A stretch of 64,000 bases of DNA from Glutamicibacter sp. B1 (GTDB lineage: Bacteria > Actinomycetota > Actinomycetes > Actinomycetales > Micrococcaceae), in the NCBI RefSeq assembly GCF_039602135.1, contig NZ_CP125942.1:868001-932000 (forward strand), read 5' to 3'. The notes below the pieces were generated by a model. The model saw only the letters and a list, made by a program, of their open reading frames with translations. It ran no database searches and was not told where the DNA came from. Each line of letters starts with the position of its first letter. The stretch's first letter is position 1. The translations under genes were made by a program, and so were the position numbers. Below, in pieces: positions 56,035-64,000 of this stretch.

Positions 56035-56685
56035 ATGACTTCATCCGAGACCGCGCCGGTGGCCATTATTTCCCGCAATGACGATTCCCGTCTTGGAACA
56101 CCACTTCTGGTGTTTCTCCATGGTTATGGATCAAATGAACAAGACCTGATGGGACTCTCACGGTACCTCCCGGAGGAATTCACCTATCTATCCGTGCGGG
56201 CGCCGTTACAGGCAGGACCAGGATTCAGTTGGTTTCCGCTGACTCAAGAAATCGATTATTCGATTGAATCAGTGGGGCAGAGTGTAGAGACCTTGTGGGA
56301 ACTGCTCGAACCGCTGAGTAAGCAGCACTCTTCAATCACGTTATTAGGATTCTCTCAAGGCATGGCCATGGCAACTTCACTGGCCCGCTACCAACGTGAC
56401 GCTATCGCCGCAGTTGTAGGTCTATCGGGATTTGCCGTTGAGCCGCGAGATCTGGAAATTTTTGACGACGAAAAAGTTCTGCAAAACCCGATTCCTTTGT
56501 TCTGGGGAAGAGACCTGGCCGATCCAGTCATTACCCGCGACAAGATCGAGTACACGCTCAAATGGGTGTCGCAATATACTGAACTGACCAGCGAAACCTA
56601 TCCACAAATTGGGCACTCGGTCAGCATGGAAGAACTGGAAGACGTCGACGCTTTCCTCAAGAAGGTAGTTCTGGGCCGGGAATAG
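56035..56685 (+). CDS. phospholipase/carboxylesterase-type alpha/beta hydrolase
   Basis: A 216-residue carboxylesterase of the acyl-protein thioesterase-like family. FLHGYGSNEQDL forms the oxyanion region, Ser107 in LLGFSQGMAMA is the nucleophile, Asp is in GRDLADPVI and His in QIGHSVSMEEL. The length fits the family. The substrate is unknown; phospholipid or carboxyl ester hydrolysis is typical. The start appears leaderless. It converges with, and directly abuts, the S4 gene. Confidence 0.88.
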   Translation: MTSSETAPVAIISRNDDSRLGTPLLVFLHGYGSNEQDLMGLSRYLPEEFTYLSVRAPLQAGPGFSWFPLTQEIDYSIESVGQSVETLWELLEPLSKQHSSITLLGFSQGMAMATSLARYQRDAIAAVVGLSGFAVEPRDLEIFDDEKVLQNPIPLFWGRDLADPVITRDKIEYTLKWVSQYTELTSETYPQIGHSVSMEELEDVDAFLKKVVLGRE

Positions 56686-56916
56686 CTACTGCTGCGAAGT
56701 GACCTTGACACACTCGCCGTTGACACAGACAACGTCGCCCGGGCGGATTTGTGCTCCACGGCGGGTGTCCACTTCACCATTAACGGTCACGATACCTTCG
56801 GAAATGAGTTCCTTAGCGTGGATGCCGTCTTCGGCGAGGGAAGCTAGCTTAAGCAGCTGGCCCAAGCGGATGGATTCGTCGCGGATTTCTAAGTCGAAAG
56901 CTTCGTTGGCACTCAT
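56686..56916 (-). CDS. RNA-binding S4-domain protein (YbcJ/YaaA-like)
   Basis: A 76-residue protein that is essentially one S4 domain: IRLGQLLKLASLAEDGIHAKELISEGIVTVNGEVDTRRGAQIRPGDVV in pattern, the usual alpha-L RNA-binding motif. It probably binds rRNA or tRNA. It converges with the esterase gene with no gap and lies upstream of glyS on the other strand; the 180 bp between it and glyS hold no gene. Confidence 0.88.
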   Translation of the reverse strand: MSANEAFDLEIRDESIRLGQLLKLASLAEDGIHAKELISEGIVTVNGEVDTRRGAQIRPGDVVCVNGECVKVTSQQ

Positions 56917-57096
56917 AACGTCTATTCTTCCCTATTCCGGCGCAGATAATACCCCGATCTCGCCAAGAGCGGGGAAGTTCACTTTCGCGTTACCCGCATC
57001 CGCTTAGTGTCACGAGCGTGGAAACGATACCCTTGAATAGTATGTATTTTTCTACGGACCGCAACCAGCGGCCTCGTAATTTCCATTGGAGTTGAT

Positions 57097-58482
57097 ATGG
57101 CGCCACAGTCCAAGCTAGATCAGGTAATTTCCCTCGCAAAGCGTCGAGGCTTCGTTTTCCAGGCTGGTGAAATTTACGGTGGTTCCCGTTCCGCATGGGA
57201 TTACGGACCCCTAGGCACCGAGCTGAAGGAAAACATCAAGCGCGAGTGGTGGCAGAACTTCGTTCGCGGCCGCGAAGACATGGTTGGCTTGGACTCGTCG
57301 ATCATCTTGCCAAAGGCCGTCTGGGAAGCATCCGGACACGTTGCAACCTTCACCGATCCACTGGTCGAGTGCATCCAGTGCCACAAGCGTCACCGTCAGG
57401 ATCACCTGATCGAGGCCTTCGAAGCCAAGAAGGGTCGTCCTGCCAAGGACGGCATGAGCGAAATCGCTTGCCCAGATTGTGGCACCAAGGGTCAGTTCAC
57501 CGAGCCTCAGATGTTCTCCGGTCTGATGAAGACCTTCCTAGGTCCAGTGGATTCCGAAGCAGGCCTGGCCTTCATGCGTCCAGAAACCGCACAGGGCATC
57601 TTCGTGAACTTCGCCAATGTGCTCACCGCAAGCCGTAAGAAGCCGCCATTTGGTATCGGCCAGGTCGGTAAGGCCTTCCGTAACGAAATTACCCCGGGCA
57701 ACTTCATCTTCCGTACCCGCGAGTTCGAACAGATGGAAATCGAGTTCTTCACCGCTCCGGAAGATGCACCGAAGTACTTCGACCAGTGGGTTAAGGACTG
57801 CTGGGCATGGTTCCTGGATCTGGGCATCAAGGAAGAGAACCTGCGCCAGTTCGACGTGCCAGAAGACGAGCGTGCACACTACTCGGCTGGCACCATCGAC
57901 TTCGAGTACCGCTTCGGCTTCCAGGGTTCGGAGTGGGGCGAGCTCATGGGCGTTGCTAACCGCACCGACTACGACCTGTCTTCGCACGCCAAGGCTTCGG
58001 GCGCCGAACTGACCTACTTCAACCAGGCCACCGGCGAGCGCTACACCCCTTATGTGATCGAGCCTTCCTTCGGTCTGACCCGTTCCATGATGGCCTTCCT
58101 GGTTGATGCTTACACCGAGGACGAAGCTCCAAACACCAAGGGTGGCGTGGATAAGCGCACCGTGCTGAAGCTGGATCCACGTCTGGCTCCGGTCAAGGCT
58201 GCGGTGCTGCCACTGAGCCGCAACGAGAACCTTTCGCCAAAGGCCAAGGAACTGGCCAACGAGCTGCGCAAGCGTTGGAACATTGACTTTGATGATGCCG
58301 GTGCTATCGGCCGTCGTTACCGTCGCCAGGATGAGATCGGTACCCCGTTCTGCATCACCGTGGACTTTGATACCTTGGATGATCAGGCCGTGACCATTCG
58401 CGAGCGTGACACCATGGCACAGGAACGCGTATCGCTAGACCAGGTCACCGCCTACCTTTCCGAGCGTCTGAACGGAGCCTAG
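57097..58482 (+). CDS. glyS: glycyl-tRNA synthetase (dimeric type)
   Basis: A 461-residue class II synthetase of the alpha2 type, charging tRNA(Gly). The N-terminal [26 protein letters not shown] is diagnostic; a cysteine-rich zinc segment ([12 protein letters not shown]...[10 protein letters not shown]) follows; class II motif 2 appears as [25 protein letters not shown], and motif 3 as [14 protein letters not shown]. The C-terminal anticodon-binding domain contains [36 protein letters not shown] site lies before ATG. Confidence 0.97.
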   Translation: MAPQSKLDQVISLAKRRGFVFQAGEIYGGSRSAWDYGPLGTELKENIKREWWQNFVRGREDMVGLDSSIILPKAVWEASGHVATFTDPLVECIQCHKRHRQDHLIEAFEAKKGRPAKDGMSEIACPDCGTKGQFTEPQMFSGLMKTFLGPVDSEAGLAFMRPETAQGIFVNFANVLTASRKKPPFGIGQVGKAFRNEITPGNFIFRTREFEQMEIEFFTAPEDAPKYFDQWVKDCWAWFLDLGIKEENLRQFDVPEDERAHYSAGTIDFEYRFGFQGSEWGELMGVANRTDYDLSSHAKASGAELTYFNQATGERYTPYVIEPSFGLTRSMMAFLVDAYTEDEAPNTKGGVDKRTVLKLDPRLAPVKAAVLPLSRNENLSPKAKELANELRKRWNIDFDDAGAIGRRYRRQDEIGTPFCITVDFDTLDDQAVTIRERDTMAQERVSLDQVTAYLSERLNGA

Positions 58483-58488
58483 AGCCCG

Positions 58489-59418
58489 ATGAACGAACTG
58501 GAATTCCGCCCCTGGCGCTCAGGGGATGACCTTGAACTGCTTCAGGTTTTTGGTGACCCGCGTTCGCCGCAGGCCCATCAGGACCGCACCATGTTGCGGG
58601 AGAACAGTGACGCGCCGTTCTCCCGTACCCTGGTGGCCAGCGTTGATGGTGTAGCGATCGGTGCAGGCGTAGTTTTTGCCTCGTCGTTGCATCCGCAGCG
58701 CCTGTGGTTGTATGTCGAGGTAGCTGCCGAGCAACGCCGATCCGGTGTCGGTACCGCACTGGTTGCGCAGTTGCGCCAGCAGATCCCTGCCGACCAGGTT
58801 CAAGAACTCAAGGCTCGTTACACGGTGACTCCGGGCGATCCGGCGACCGCCGCCGCAGGGTTCTGCAAGGCATTGGGTTTGGGCGAAATTCAGGTTTCGC
58901 GCGATGTCATCTTGGAACCTGGTGCGCTGGCCGAACCGGTCTTTGATACCAACGATCGGGTCATTGAGGAACTGTCCACCGGCAGTGTTGAGCTGACCCA
59001 GCTGGTCATGAACTTTTATAACAAGGTCCATGAGCAGTGGGATCCGGCCAATATGACGGTGGGCTCGGCTCAGCGTATGTTGCTTGACGAACACACTGGG
59101 GCCCAGGCTGCCCTGGTGCTTCGGGATAAGCCCAAGCGTGAGGGTGGGGTTCCGCTGGCCTTTGCGGTCAGTTATGTCCCTGCCCGTGAGGATGCTCCCT
59201 CGGATGTTTTGGTGGGCCACAATCCCGCCTTCTCCGAAGAAGAAGTAGCCGAGGCTGTTCGCGATATGGTCGCGATGCTGATCTATCAGTACCCAGTGAA
59301 GTTGGAAGTGGACTCCTCGATGTTCATCCTGGCTTCGCTGATTGATGCCTTGGCTGGTGTTGAACAAGCCACGGTCATTTCGACAACGCATATTCTGGCC
59401 AGCGACGCAGCTCGCTAA
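58489..59418 (+). CDS. GNAT acetyltransferase, two-domain (mycothiol-synthase-like length)
   Basis: A 309-residue protein with a clear N-terminal GNAT domain (LWLYVEVAAEQRRSGVGTALVAQLRQQ, acetyl-CoA motif, about residues 65-92). Its C-terminal half is weaker, and MTVGSAQRMLLDEHTGAQAALVL suggests a second degenerate GNAT fold. The size resembles MshD, but the conserved second acetyl-CoA motif is not seen, so that assignment is not made. It starts six bases after glyS in the same direction and is probably cotranscribed. Confidence 0.78.
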   Translation: MNELEFRPWRSGDDLELLQVFGDPRSPQAHQDRTMLRENSDAPFSRTLVASVDGVAIGAGVVFASSLHPQRLWLYVEVAAEQRRSGVGTALVAQLRQQIPADQVQELKARYTVTPGDPATAAAGFCKALGLGEIQVSRDVILEPGALAEPVFDTNDRVIEELSTGSVELTQLVMNFYNKVHEQWDPANMTVGSAQRMLLDEHTGAQAALVLRDKPKREGGVPLAFAVSYVPAREDAPSDVLVGHNPAFSEEEVAEAVRDMVAMLIYQYPVKLEVDSSMFILASLIDALAGVEQATVISTTHILASDAAR

Positions 59419-59430
59419 CCAGTAAGTCTC

Positions 59431-59468
59431 ACAACGGGACCTGCCATGGGCAGGTCCCGTTGTTGTTT
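59431..59468 (+). terminator. terminator after the glyS-GNAT operon
   Basis: ACAACGGGACCTGCC pairs perfectly with GGCAGGTCCCGTTGT (59431-59463), followed by TGTTT. Confidence 0.85.
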
Positions 59469-59503
59469 ACCTGCAGTTATTCTTGCACGACTAGGGTGAA
59501 TCC

Positions 59504-60727
59504 ATGAGCAGTAAGCAACAGGCCACGCATGGCTCGGCGGGGGAAGTTTTTCGCGTCTTCTTGAAGCTGGGGTTAACTTCTTTTGGTGGCCCCATCGCGC
59601 ATTTGGGCTACTTCCGCACCGAGTTGAGCGAACGCCGCCGATGGGTGAGCGACGAGCAGTATGCCCAGTTGGTGGCCCTGTGCCAATTTCTTCCTGGCCC
59701 GGCCTCTAGCCAAGTTGGGTTTGCCTTGGGCCTGTATCGTGCCGGACTGCGTGGCGCACTGGCCGCCTTTCTCGCCTTTACATTGCCATCGGCGGCGCTA
59801 CTGACACTCTTTGCTTACGGCGCCACACTGTTCTCCGGAACGATCGGGCACGGGATGCTCTCTGGGCTGAAGATTGTCGCGGTGGCGATCATCGCGCAGG
59901 CGGTACTGGGCATGGCCAAAAGTCTGACACCGGATGCTACCCGGGCGTCAATCGCGGTGGTGGCAGCGCTGGCCGCACTGCTGTTGGGTGGGAGTCTGGG
60001 ACAGGTGCTGGCGATCGTGCTGGGCCTGATCGCCGGCTACTTCTTGTGCCGGGTCCCGCCAGCGGCGCCGGCAACGAAGCCTGTGGTGCCACTGCGATTT
60101 GCGGTGAGTCGACGTACCGGAATTTTGTCTTTGCTCGCCCTGTTCTTATTGCTGGTGGGTACCCCGATAGTGGTATCGGTGGCAGGGTGGGACTCCCTAG
60201 CGCTCTTCGACGCGTTCTACCGCTCCGGTGCCCTGGTTTTTGGTGGCGGGCATGTGGTGCTACCCCTGTTGCAAGGGGCCGTAGTGGACACCGGTTGGGT
60301 GCCGAACCAGGATTTCTTGGCCGGCTATGGAGTGGCGCAGGCTGTGCCGGGACCGTTGTTTACCATCGCTGCTTATTTGGGGGCGATCAGCACGGTGGGA
60401 CCCGGTGGGGTGTTGGGTGCCTCGATCGCGCTGTGTGCGATCTTCCTTCCCGGCTTCTTGCTGCTGGTAGGGGTCTTGCCCTTCTGGAATCTCGTGGCGG
60501 GTCATCGCCGGGTGCAGGCCTTGATGCGTGGAGCGAATGCCGCGGTGGTGGGAATTCTGGCGGCCGCGTTGTACTCGCCGGTGTTCACCAGTGCGGTGAC
60601 CGGGCCGGGGCAGTTCGCATTGGGTCTGCTGTGCTTTGTGTTGATGGTGTCTTGGAAGCTTCCGCCGTGGAGCGTGGTGGTGATTGGGGCGCTGGGCGGG
60701 GTGCTTATGGAGCTGGTTGGAGTCTAA
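59504..60727 (+). CDS. chrA: ChrA-family chromate transporter
   Basis: A 407-residue bidomain chromate ion transporter with about ten spans. Each half has the family motifs: LTSFGGPIAHLGYFR and CQFLPGPASSQVGFALG in the first, VFGGGHVVLPLLQ and AVPGPLFTIAAYLG in the second. It exports chromate or imports/exports sulfate-like anions. The length and doubled motifs show an intact long-chain ChrA. The end overlaps the convergent RDD gene by 23 bp. Confidence 0.93.
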   Translation: MSSKQQATHGSAGEVFRVFLKLGLTSFGGPIAHLGYFRTELSERRRWVSDEQYAQLVALCQFLPGPASSQVGFALGLYRAGLRGALAAFLAFTLPSAALLTLFAYGATLFSGTIGHGMLSGLKIVAVAIIAQAVLGMAKSLTPDATRASIAVVAALAALLLGGSLGQVLAIVLGLIAGYFLCRVPPAAPATKPVVPLRFAVSRRTGILSLLALFLLLVGTPIVVSVAGWDSLALFDAFYRSGALVFGGGHVVLPLLQGAVVDTGWVPNQDFLAGYGVAQAVPGPLFTIAAYLGAISTVGPGGVLGASIALCAIFLPGFLLLVGVLPFWNLVAGHRRVQALMRGANAAVVGILAAALYSPVFTSAVTGPGQFALGLLCFVLMVSWKLPPWSVVVIGALGGVLMELVGV

Positions 60728-61271
60728 CCACCGTGGTGCCGGCGATCAGATCGTGCGGTGCGCGACCCTCAGCTTCAAAGGCAACCAGCAGCAGGTAGAG
60801 CACCGGTAAGAGGTCAGCAAAAATAGCCACCGCATAAAGCCAAGACGGGAATTCGGTGCTGCCGGTGGACGCAATGGCCACGAAGTTCCAGACACTAAAG
60901 TGGGCGATCTCCCAGGGCAGCAACTTGATCACGGTGCGTAGCAAAATCTGCGCCGTAGATGCTCGGCCGCCGGTGCGCCGGTTAACAACGTGTAGGCGCA
61001 TTCGGCGTTTGCCGAGCGTGGCGGCAGCTGGGGAAGCTTCACTGAGGAACAGGTAGATCCCCACGGGTAATACCAGTACGAGGAAACCCAAAAGTTGTGC
61101 CCCGGCCACGCCTAGCTGGAGCCAGTTGTAGAACTCACCGGTCACTAGCCACAGCAACGTGGTGATCACCGCGAGCACCAACATCCACCCGAGGATCACC
61201 AAGTAGTCCACGAGCGAAGCAAGTACCCGGCTGACAAAACTCGGTCTCGTTGCGCGTTGCTTTGTCATCAT
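60705..61271 (-). CDS. RDD-family membrane protein
   Basis: A 188-residue protein with about four spans. The RDD signature is visible as RPSFVSRVLASLVDYLVILGWM (Arg and Asp-Tyr), TLGKRRMRLHVVNRRTGGRAST and the C-terminal RAPHDLIAGTTVV. Transport or stress functions have been proposed for the family. It is translationally coupled (ATGA) to the upstream membrane gene and is the last of three. Confidence 0.85.
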   Translation of the reverse strand: MMTKQRATRPSFVSRVLASLVDYLVILGWMLVLAVITTLLWLVTGEFYNWLQLGVAGAQLLGFLVLVLPVGIYLFLSEASPAAATLGKRRMRLHVVNRRTGGRASTAQILLRTVIKLLPWEIAHFSVWNFVAIASTGSTEFPSWLYAVAIFADLLPVLYLLLVAFEAEGRAPHDLIAGTTVVRLQPAP

Positions 61272-62863
61272 GCCAGCGGTGTGAAGTTGAACTGGCCTTT
61301 TTCGTCGGCCACGGCTAAGAGCGATCCGGAATGGGTGGCCAGCGCTTCTAAGAGGCGATTGGTCAGTTCGTCACCCCATTCTTCGGGCAACGGTGGATGG
61401 CTTGAGACGATCCACCGTACTTCCAAACCTTCGGTGAGCTGTAGGGCGGATAACAACTGCTCACTGCCCTGCGGTGCTACGAGGATCAGCCTTCGGCGCG
61501 CTTCAGGTTCTAGCGGAGTGAGCTTCTCCCGGTCCGATTTCCACAGTGCGAAGTGATAGGCCGAAACGCCCACGGTCGCCAGCAACCAGCCCAGTGGGCC
61601 GCGGATATAGTCCAGCATATTCAACGCAGGGCTGGTTGCGCCCACCAGCATTTCGAAGACCCGGTAGCCGACAATTAGCAGTGCCACCAAGGCAACAACG
61701 GCACTGACGCCGAAGAACAGCACCAAATACAGGCGACGAGATTCAGGTTCGGGCTGGGAACCAGGCTGGAAGTACGTCACCCAGAACACGGTGCCCACCA
61801 AGACCAACGCAATGCCGGTGCGTAATACCGCCGGTGCGGTGTCGGTATTCAGCGGGGAGCTGATGGAAGCCAGCAGTGCGTTGACGACCATGCCCAGGCC
61901 ACTGGCCAGCAACGCCAGCGAGATACCGCTGATAATCTGCTGGGATACGCCGGTAACTAGTGGTGACCGGCCGGCAAGTTGCCCGTGGTGATACATCCAG
62001 AAAATCGCGCCCGTCAGTAGCGCGGAGATGGCCAGCGGGCCGAAACTCGCGAAACGTTCACCCATGGCGGTGAAATCCCAGGGCAACGGGATGAGAATGT
62101 TCAAGGTCGCTGCGGCCGCCAAGAGCGTGCTCAGCGCCGCCAAACAGACACCGAGCAACATCACCACCATAGAGCTGAAGGTATCGCGCAGTTTCTGGAC
62201 TTGTAGCATTTTCCAATGCCAGAGCCACAACACGGCCGCGCCCAGAGCCCACACGATCGCGCCCAGCAGGCGAGGAAGCGGTCCTTGACCGACCAAAATG
62301 GCCTGTGGAACAAAGACCAGCTCAAGTGCGGTGCGTAGTGCGACCACCAGCGAATATCCTGCCAGCACCAGGGCGTAGGCGTTGCCGAGGGTCACAGCCA
62401 GGTGGGGGAGTTCGCTTGGCGCATACTTTGGCGTGGTGAGCATCTTGAACTGCCAGAGCCCGATCGCACCCCAGCCAAGGACCAGACCAACCTGATCTTG
62501 CCAGCTCTGTGATGCGCCACCGCCGATCAGGTTACCGAGCAGTTGCAACACAGCGGTGGAAGAGATCACCAGGGCAATCAGATAGAGCGTCGAGCCCTGC
62601 AGGGACCAGATCGCCGCCTCGGTGGGCTCGGCGTTCAAAAGCTTCTTGCGGATCCATAACCACAGCGCCCCCACTAACGGTCCGGGGATGATAGTGAATG
62701 CCAGCGCGGTGGCCAACAGCAGCTGGCGGTCATCATTCACCGCTGGAGCACTCAAACCCATGCTGATCAGTAATGACAGCCCGGTGCCCAAAAGTAGCAG
62801 CAGGAGCATGAGCAAACCGTGCATAATCAGGGCGCGCAGGGCGCTGGCGGTGCGTGTGCTCAT
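61268..62863 (-). CDS. large multi-spanning membrane protein (DUF5671-like)
   Basis: A 531-residue protein with about twelve hydrophobic spans arranged in repeating groups (LALVISSTAVLQLLGNLIGG, LGWGAIGLWQFKML, WALGAAVLWLWHWKMLQ), followed by a soluble C-terminal part of about 80 residues (RLILVAPQGSEQLLSALQLTEGLEVRWIVSSH). The internal repeats of W-x-x-K/H-x-L after a span suggest DUF5671, but this is not certain. ATG 62863 overlaps the upstream stop (ATGA). The function is unknown. Confidence 0.72.
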   Translation of the reverse strand: MSTRTASALRALIMHGLLMLLLLLLGTGLSLLISMGLSAPAVNDDRQLLLATALAFTIIPGPLVGALWLWIRKKLLNAEPTEAAIWSLQGSTLYLIALVISSTAVLQLLGNLIGGGASQSWQDQVGLVLGWGAIGLWQFKMLTTPKYAPSELPHLAVTLGNAYALVLAGYSLVVALRTALELVFVPQAILVGQGPLPRLLGAIVWALGAAVLWLWHWKMLQVQKLRDTFSSMVVMLLGVCLAALSTLLAAAATLNILIPLPWDFTAMGERFASFGPLAISALLTGAIFWMYHHGQLAGRSPLVTGVSQQIISGISLALLASGLGMVVNALLASISSPLNTDTAPAVLRTGIALVLVGTVFWVTYFQPGSQPEPESRRLYLVLFFGVSAVVALVALLIVGYRVFEMLVGATSPALNMLDYIRGPLGWLLATVGVSAYHFALWKSDREKLTPLEPEARRRLILVAPQGSEQLLSALQLTEGLEVRWIVSSHPPLPEEWGDELTNRLLEALATHSGSLLAVADEKGQFNFTPLA

Positions 62864-63327
62864 GGTGTGAGCCCCAATTCCTCTTTGGTGCACAGGCTCA
62901 TTTGCCACGGGGCGGTGGTGATCAGCCAGGCGCCGTCGATTATCGCCAATTCGAAGTTCTCCTGCGCCTCGAAGGGATCGATAAGCAGCGCGCCGTCGGT
63001 GGCGTAGGTGATGGATACGGTGATGGTGGCGCTGCGATTCGTGGTCACTTCGCGCAGCAAATTCACCTGAGCACTGGCCTTCTGAGGCTCGTAGTAATTG
63101 CAGTCCTGCTTGTCTTTTCCGTTCTCGACAAGCCCCTGCGCCGTGGCCAAATCCGCGGATTGATAGGCCAAGACATAACGCTGGACGACGCCCACCGGGG
63201 TGTCCGCGTCACGCAGCGGTGGGGCCGGGCGCAGTGAAACTACGATCGCCGCGAGTATTATCAAGCCCACACTCACCGCCACCAAGGTGATCAAAGCACC
63301 CTTGGCCGGCACGGAAATACTGGTCAT
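62860..63327 (-). CDS. membrane-anchored NTF2-like hypothetical protein
   Basis: A 155-residue protein with one N-terminal span (about 10-32, ALITLVAVSVGLIILAAIVVSL) and an outside domain with NTF2/DUF4878-like pattern: DTPVGVVQRYVLAYQSADLATAQGLVENG, then strands ending INGAWLI-like IIDGAWLITTAPW. Two cysteines (QDCNYY, SLCTKE) may pair. It is first in the three-gene membrane operon and divergent from the dihydrouridine synthase gene 103 bp away. Confidence 0.75.
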   Translation of the reverse strand: MTSISVPAKGALITLVAVSVGLIILAAIVVSLRPAPPLRDADTPVGVVQRYVLAYQSADLATAQGLVENGKDKQDCNYYEPQKASAQVNLLREVTTNRSATITVSITYATDGALLIDPFEAQENFELAIIDGAWLITTAPWQMSLCTKEELGLTP

Positions 63328-63430
63328 AGCATAATTTTCTGATATTGCTGATGGATAAACCAGTGGTGCGAGATTGCGGTTTGATCAAGATCTCAGCGCG
63401 GAATTTGCTGCCATCGGCAATAATGGATAG

Positions 63431-64000
63431 GTGACGACCCTGACTGATGCGCCAAATTACACCCCGACCTTGAAGCTGCCACCCCTGCAGCTGGGCAAGC
63501 TCACCATCGATACCCCGGTGGTTCTTGCACCCATGGCCGGGGTGACCAACCGCGCCTTCCGCCGGCTGTGCCGCGAGTACGGCGGCGGGCTGTTCGTCAC
63601 CGAAATGGTCACGGCACGCGCCCTGGTGGAACGCAACCCGGAATCCTTGCGCATCATCTCGCACGACCCGGACGAAGAGATCCGCTCCATCCAGATCTAC
63701 GGCGTGGACCCGGGCACCGTGCGCGCCGCGGTGCGCATGGTCGTTGACGAGAACCTGGCCGATCACGTGGATTTGAACTTCGGCTGCCCGGTCCCCAAGG
63801 TGACCCGCAAGGGCGGCGGTTCGGCCCTGCCATGGAAGACCGACCTGTTCACCTCGATCATCGAAGCCGCGACCTCCGAGGCCGCCAAGGGCGATATCCC
63901 GCTGACCGTAAAGATCCGCACCGGCATCGACAAGGACCACCTGACCTATCTGGAGTCCGCCAAGATCGCCCGCGATCACGGGGCCGCCGCCGTGACCCTG
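63431..64000 (+). CDS. dusB: tRNA dihydrouridine synthase (5' part, runs off the window)
   Basis: Reading from GTG 63431, 190 residues are open to the window edge without a stop. FMN-binding motifs VVLAPMAGVTNRAFRRLC and SIQIYGVDP, and catalytic Cys119 in VDLNFGCPVPKVTRKGGGSAL, identify an FMN/NADPH-dependent enzyme reducing uridines in tRNA. TVKIRTGID carries the flavin-contacting Lys and Arg. The start lacks a Shine-Dalgarno; AATAAT 6 nt upstream suggests leaderless initiation at GTG. The C-terminal RNA-binding part lies outside the window. Confidence 0.92.
   Translation, partial: MTTLTDAPNYTPTLKLPPLQLGKLTIDTPVVLAPMAGVTNRAFRRLCREYGGGLFVTEMVTARALVERNPESLRIISHDPDEEIRSIQIYGVDPGTVRAAVRMVVDENLADHVDLNFGCPVPKVTRKGGGSALPWKTDLFTSIIEAATSEAAKGDIPLTVKIRTGIDKDHLTYLESAKIARDHGAAAVTL

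Noticed and set aside
58489-59418. Assignment of the two-domain acetyltransferase as mycothiol synthase MshD
   Set aside because: Length fits, but the second acetyl-CoA-binding motif is not evident and the glyS context does not support it.
63209-63979. Minus-strand open frame of about 256 codons at the right end
   Set aside because: It runs opposite the clear dihydrouridine synthase reading frame beginning at GTG 63431, which carries catalytic and FMN motifs.

Overview
The window looks like chromosome of a high-GC Gram-positive actinobacterium. The best guess is Micrococcaceae (Arthrobacter/Glutamicibacter-like), inferred from gene content and style rather than from a database match. Pointers are an acyl-CoA carboxylase beta/epsilon pair near birA, gatCAB, a long LigA, a SAM-IV riboswitch before metY-metX, a DUF664-type DinB protein, DUF222/HNH, and many apparently leaderless mRNAs. 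There are no rRNA, tRNA, CRISPR, integrase or transposase genes.

Layout. 0-9 kb: acyl-CoA carboxylase beta/epsilon, an SDR enzyme and biotin ligase, then a signalling operon (membrane PH protein, class III adenylate cyclase, PP2C phosphatase), ligA and an inositol-phosphatase-type enzyme. 9.9-13.1 kb, minus strand: ROK regulator, nagB, SRPBCC protein and PAP2 protein. 13-20 kb: an acetyltransferase, a penicillin-binding lipoprotein, a maltokinase-cap-like protein and gatCAB. 19.8-32 kb is an accessory stretch, visibly more A+T-rich. It holds a sigma factor with a CU044_5270-type membrane partner, two HutD paralogues, acetyltransferase, lipoprotein, Phd/VapC toxin-antitoxin, GrpB, GlxA-type regulator with isochorismatase-like hydrolase, DinB, and TetR with a membrane permease. 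32-39 kb: MarR/HAD opposite MFS/aldo-keto reductase, then LysR opposite the threonine-to-glycine pair tdh-kbl. 38-43 kb: a LacI-controlled sugar-type ABC importer without its ATPase. 43-51 kb: hutI, tpx, kinases, a CPBP protein and SAM-IV-metY-metX. 51-64 kb: SGNH hydrolase, SHOCT protein, a membrane protein/YtrA-type GntR operon with twin operators, DUF222-HNH nuclease beside a palindromic repeat cluster, esterase, S4 protein, glyS, acetyltransferase, chrA, a three-gene membrane operon, and the 5' part of a tRNA-dihydrouridine synthase running off the end.

The most unusual observation is a second, diverged copy of the last 22 codons of gatB, stop codon included, 3.6 kb downstream of the real gatB (23370-23435). 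The copies differ largely at third codon positions yet encode 16 of 21 identical residues. The DNA between them (sigma factor pair, small ORFs, HutD, acetyltransferase) therefore looks like an islet that entered at the gatB 3' end without a recognisable integrase. Also worth checking are the four palindromes near 55.7-56.0 kb, the twin GntR operators lying on a near-consensus promoter, and the repeated pattern of -10 boxes placed 6-7 nt before start codons.
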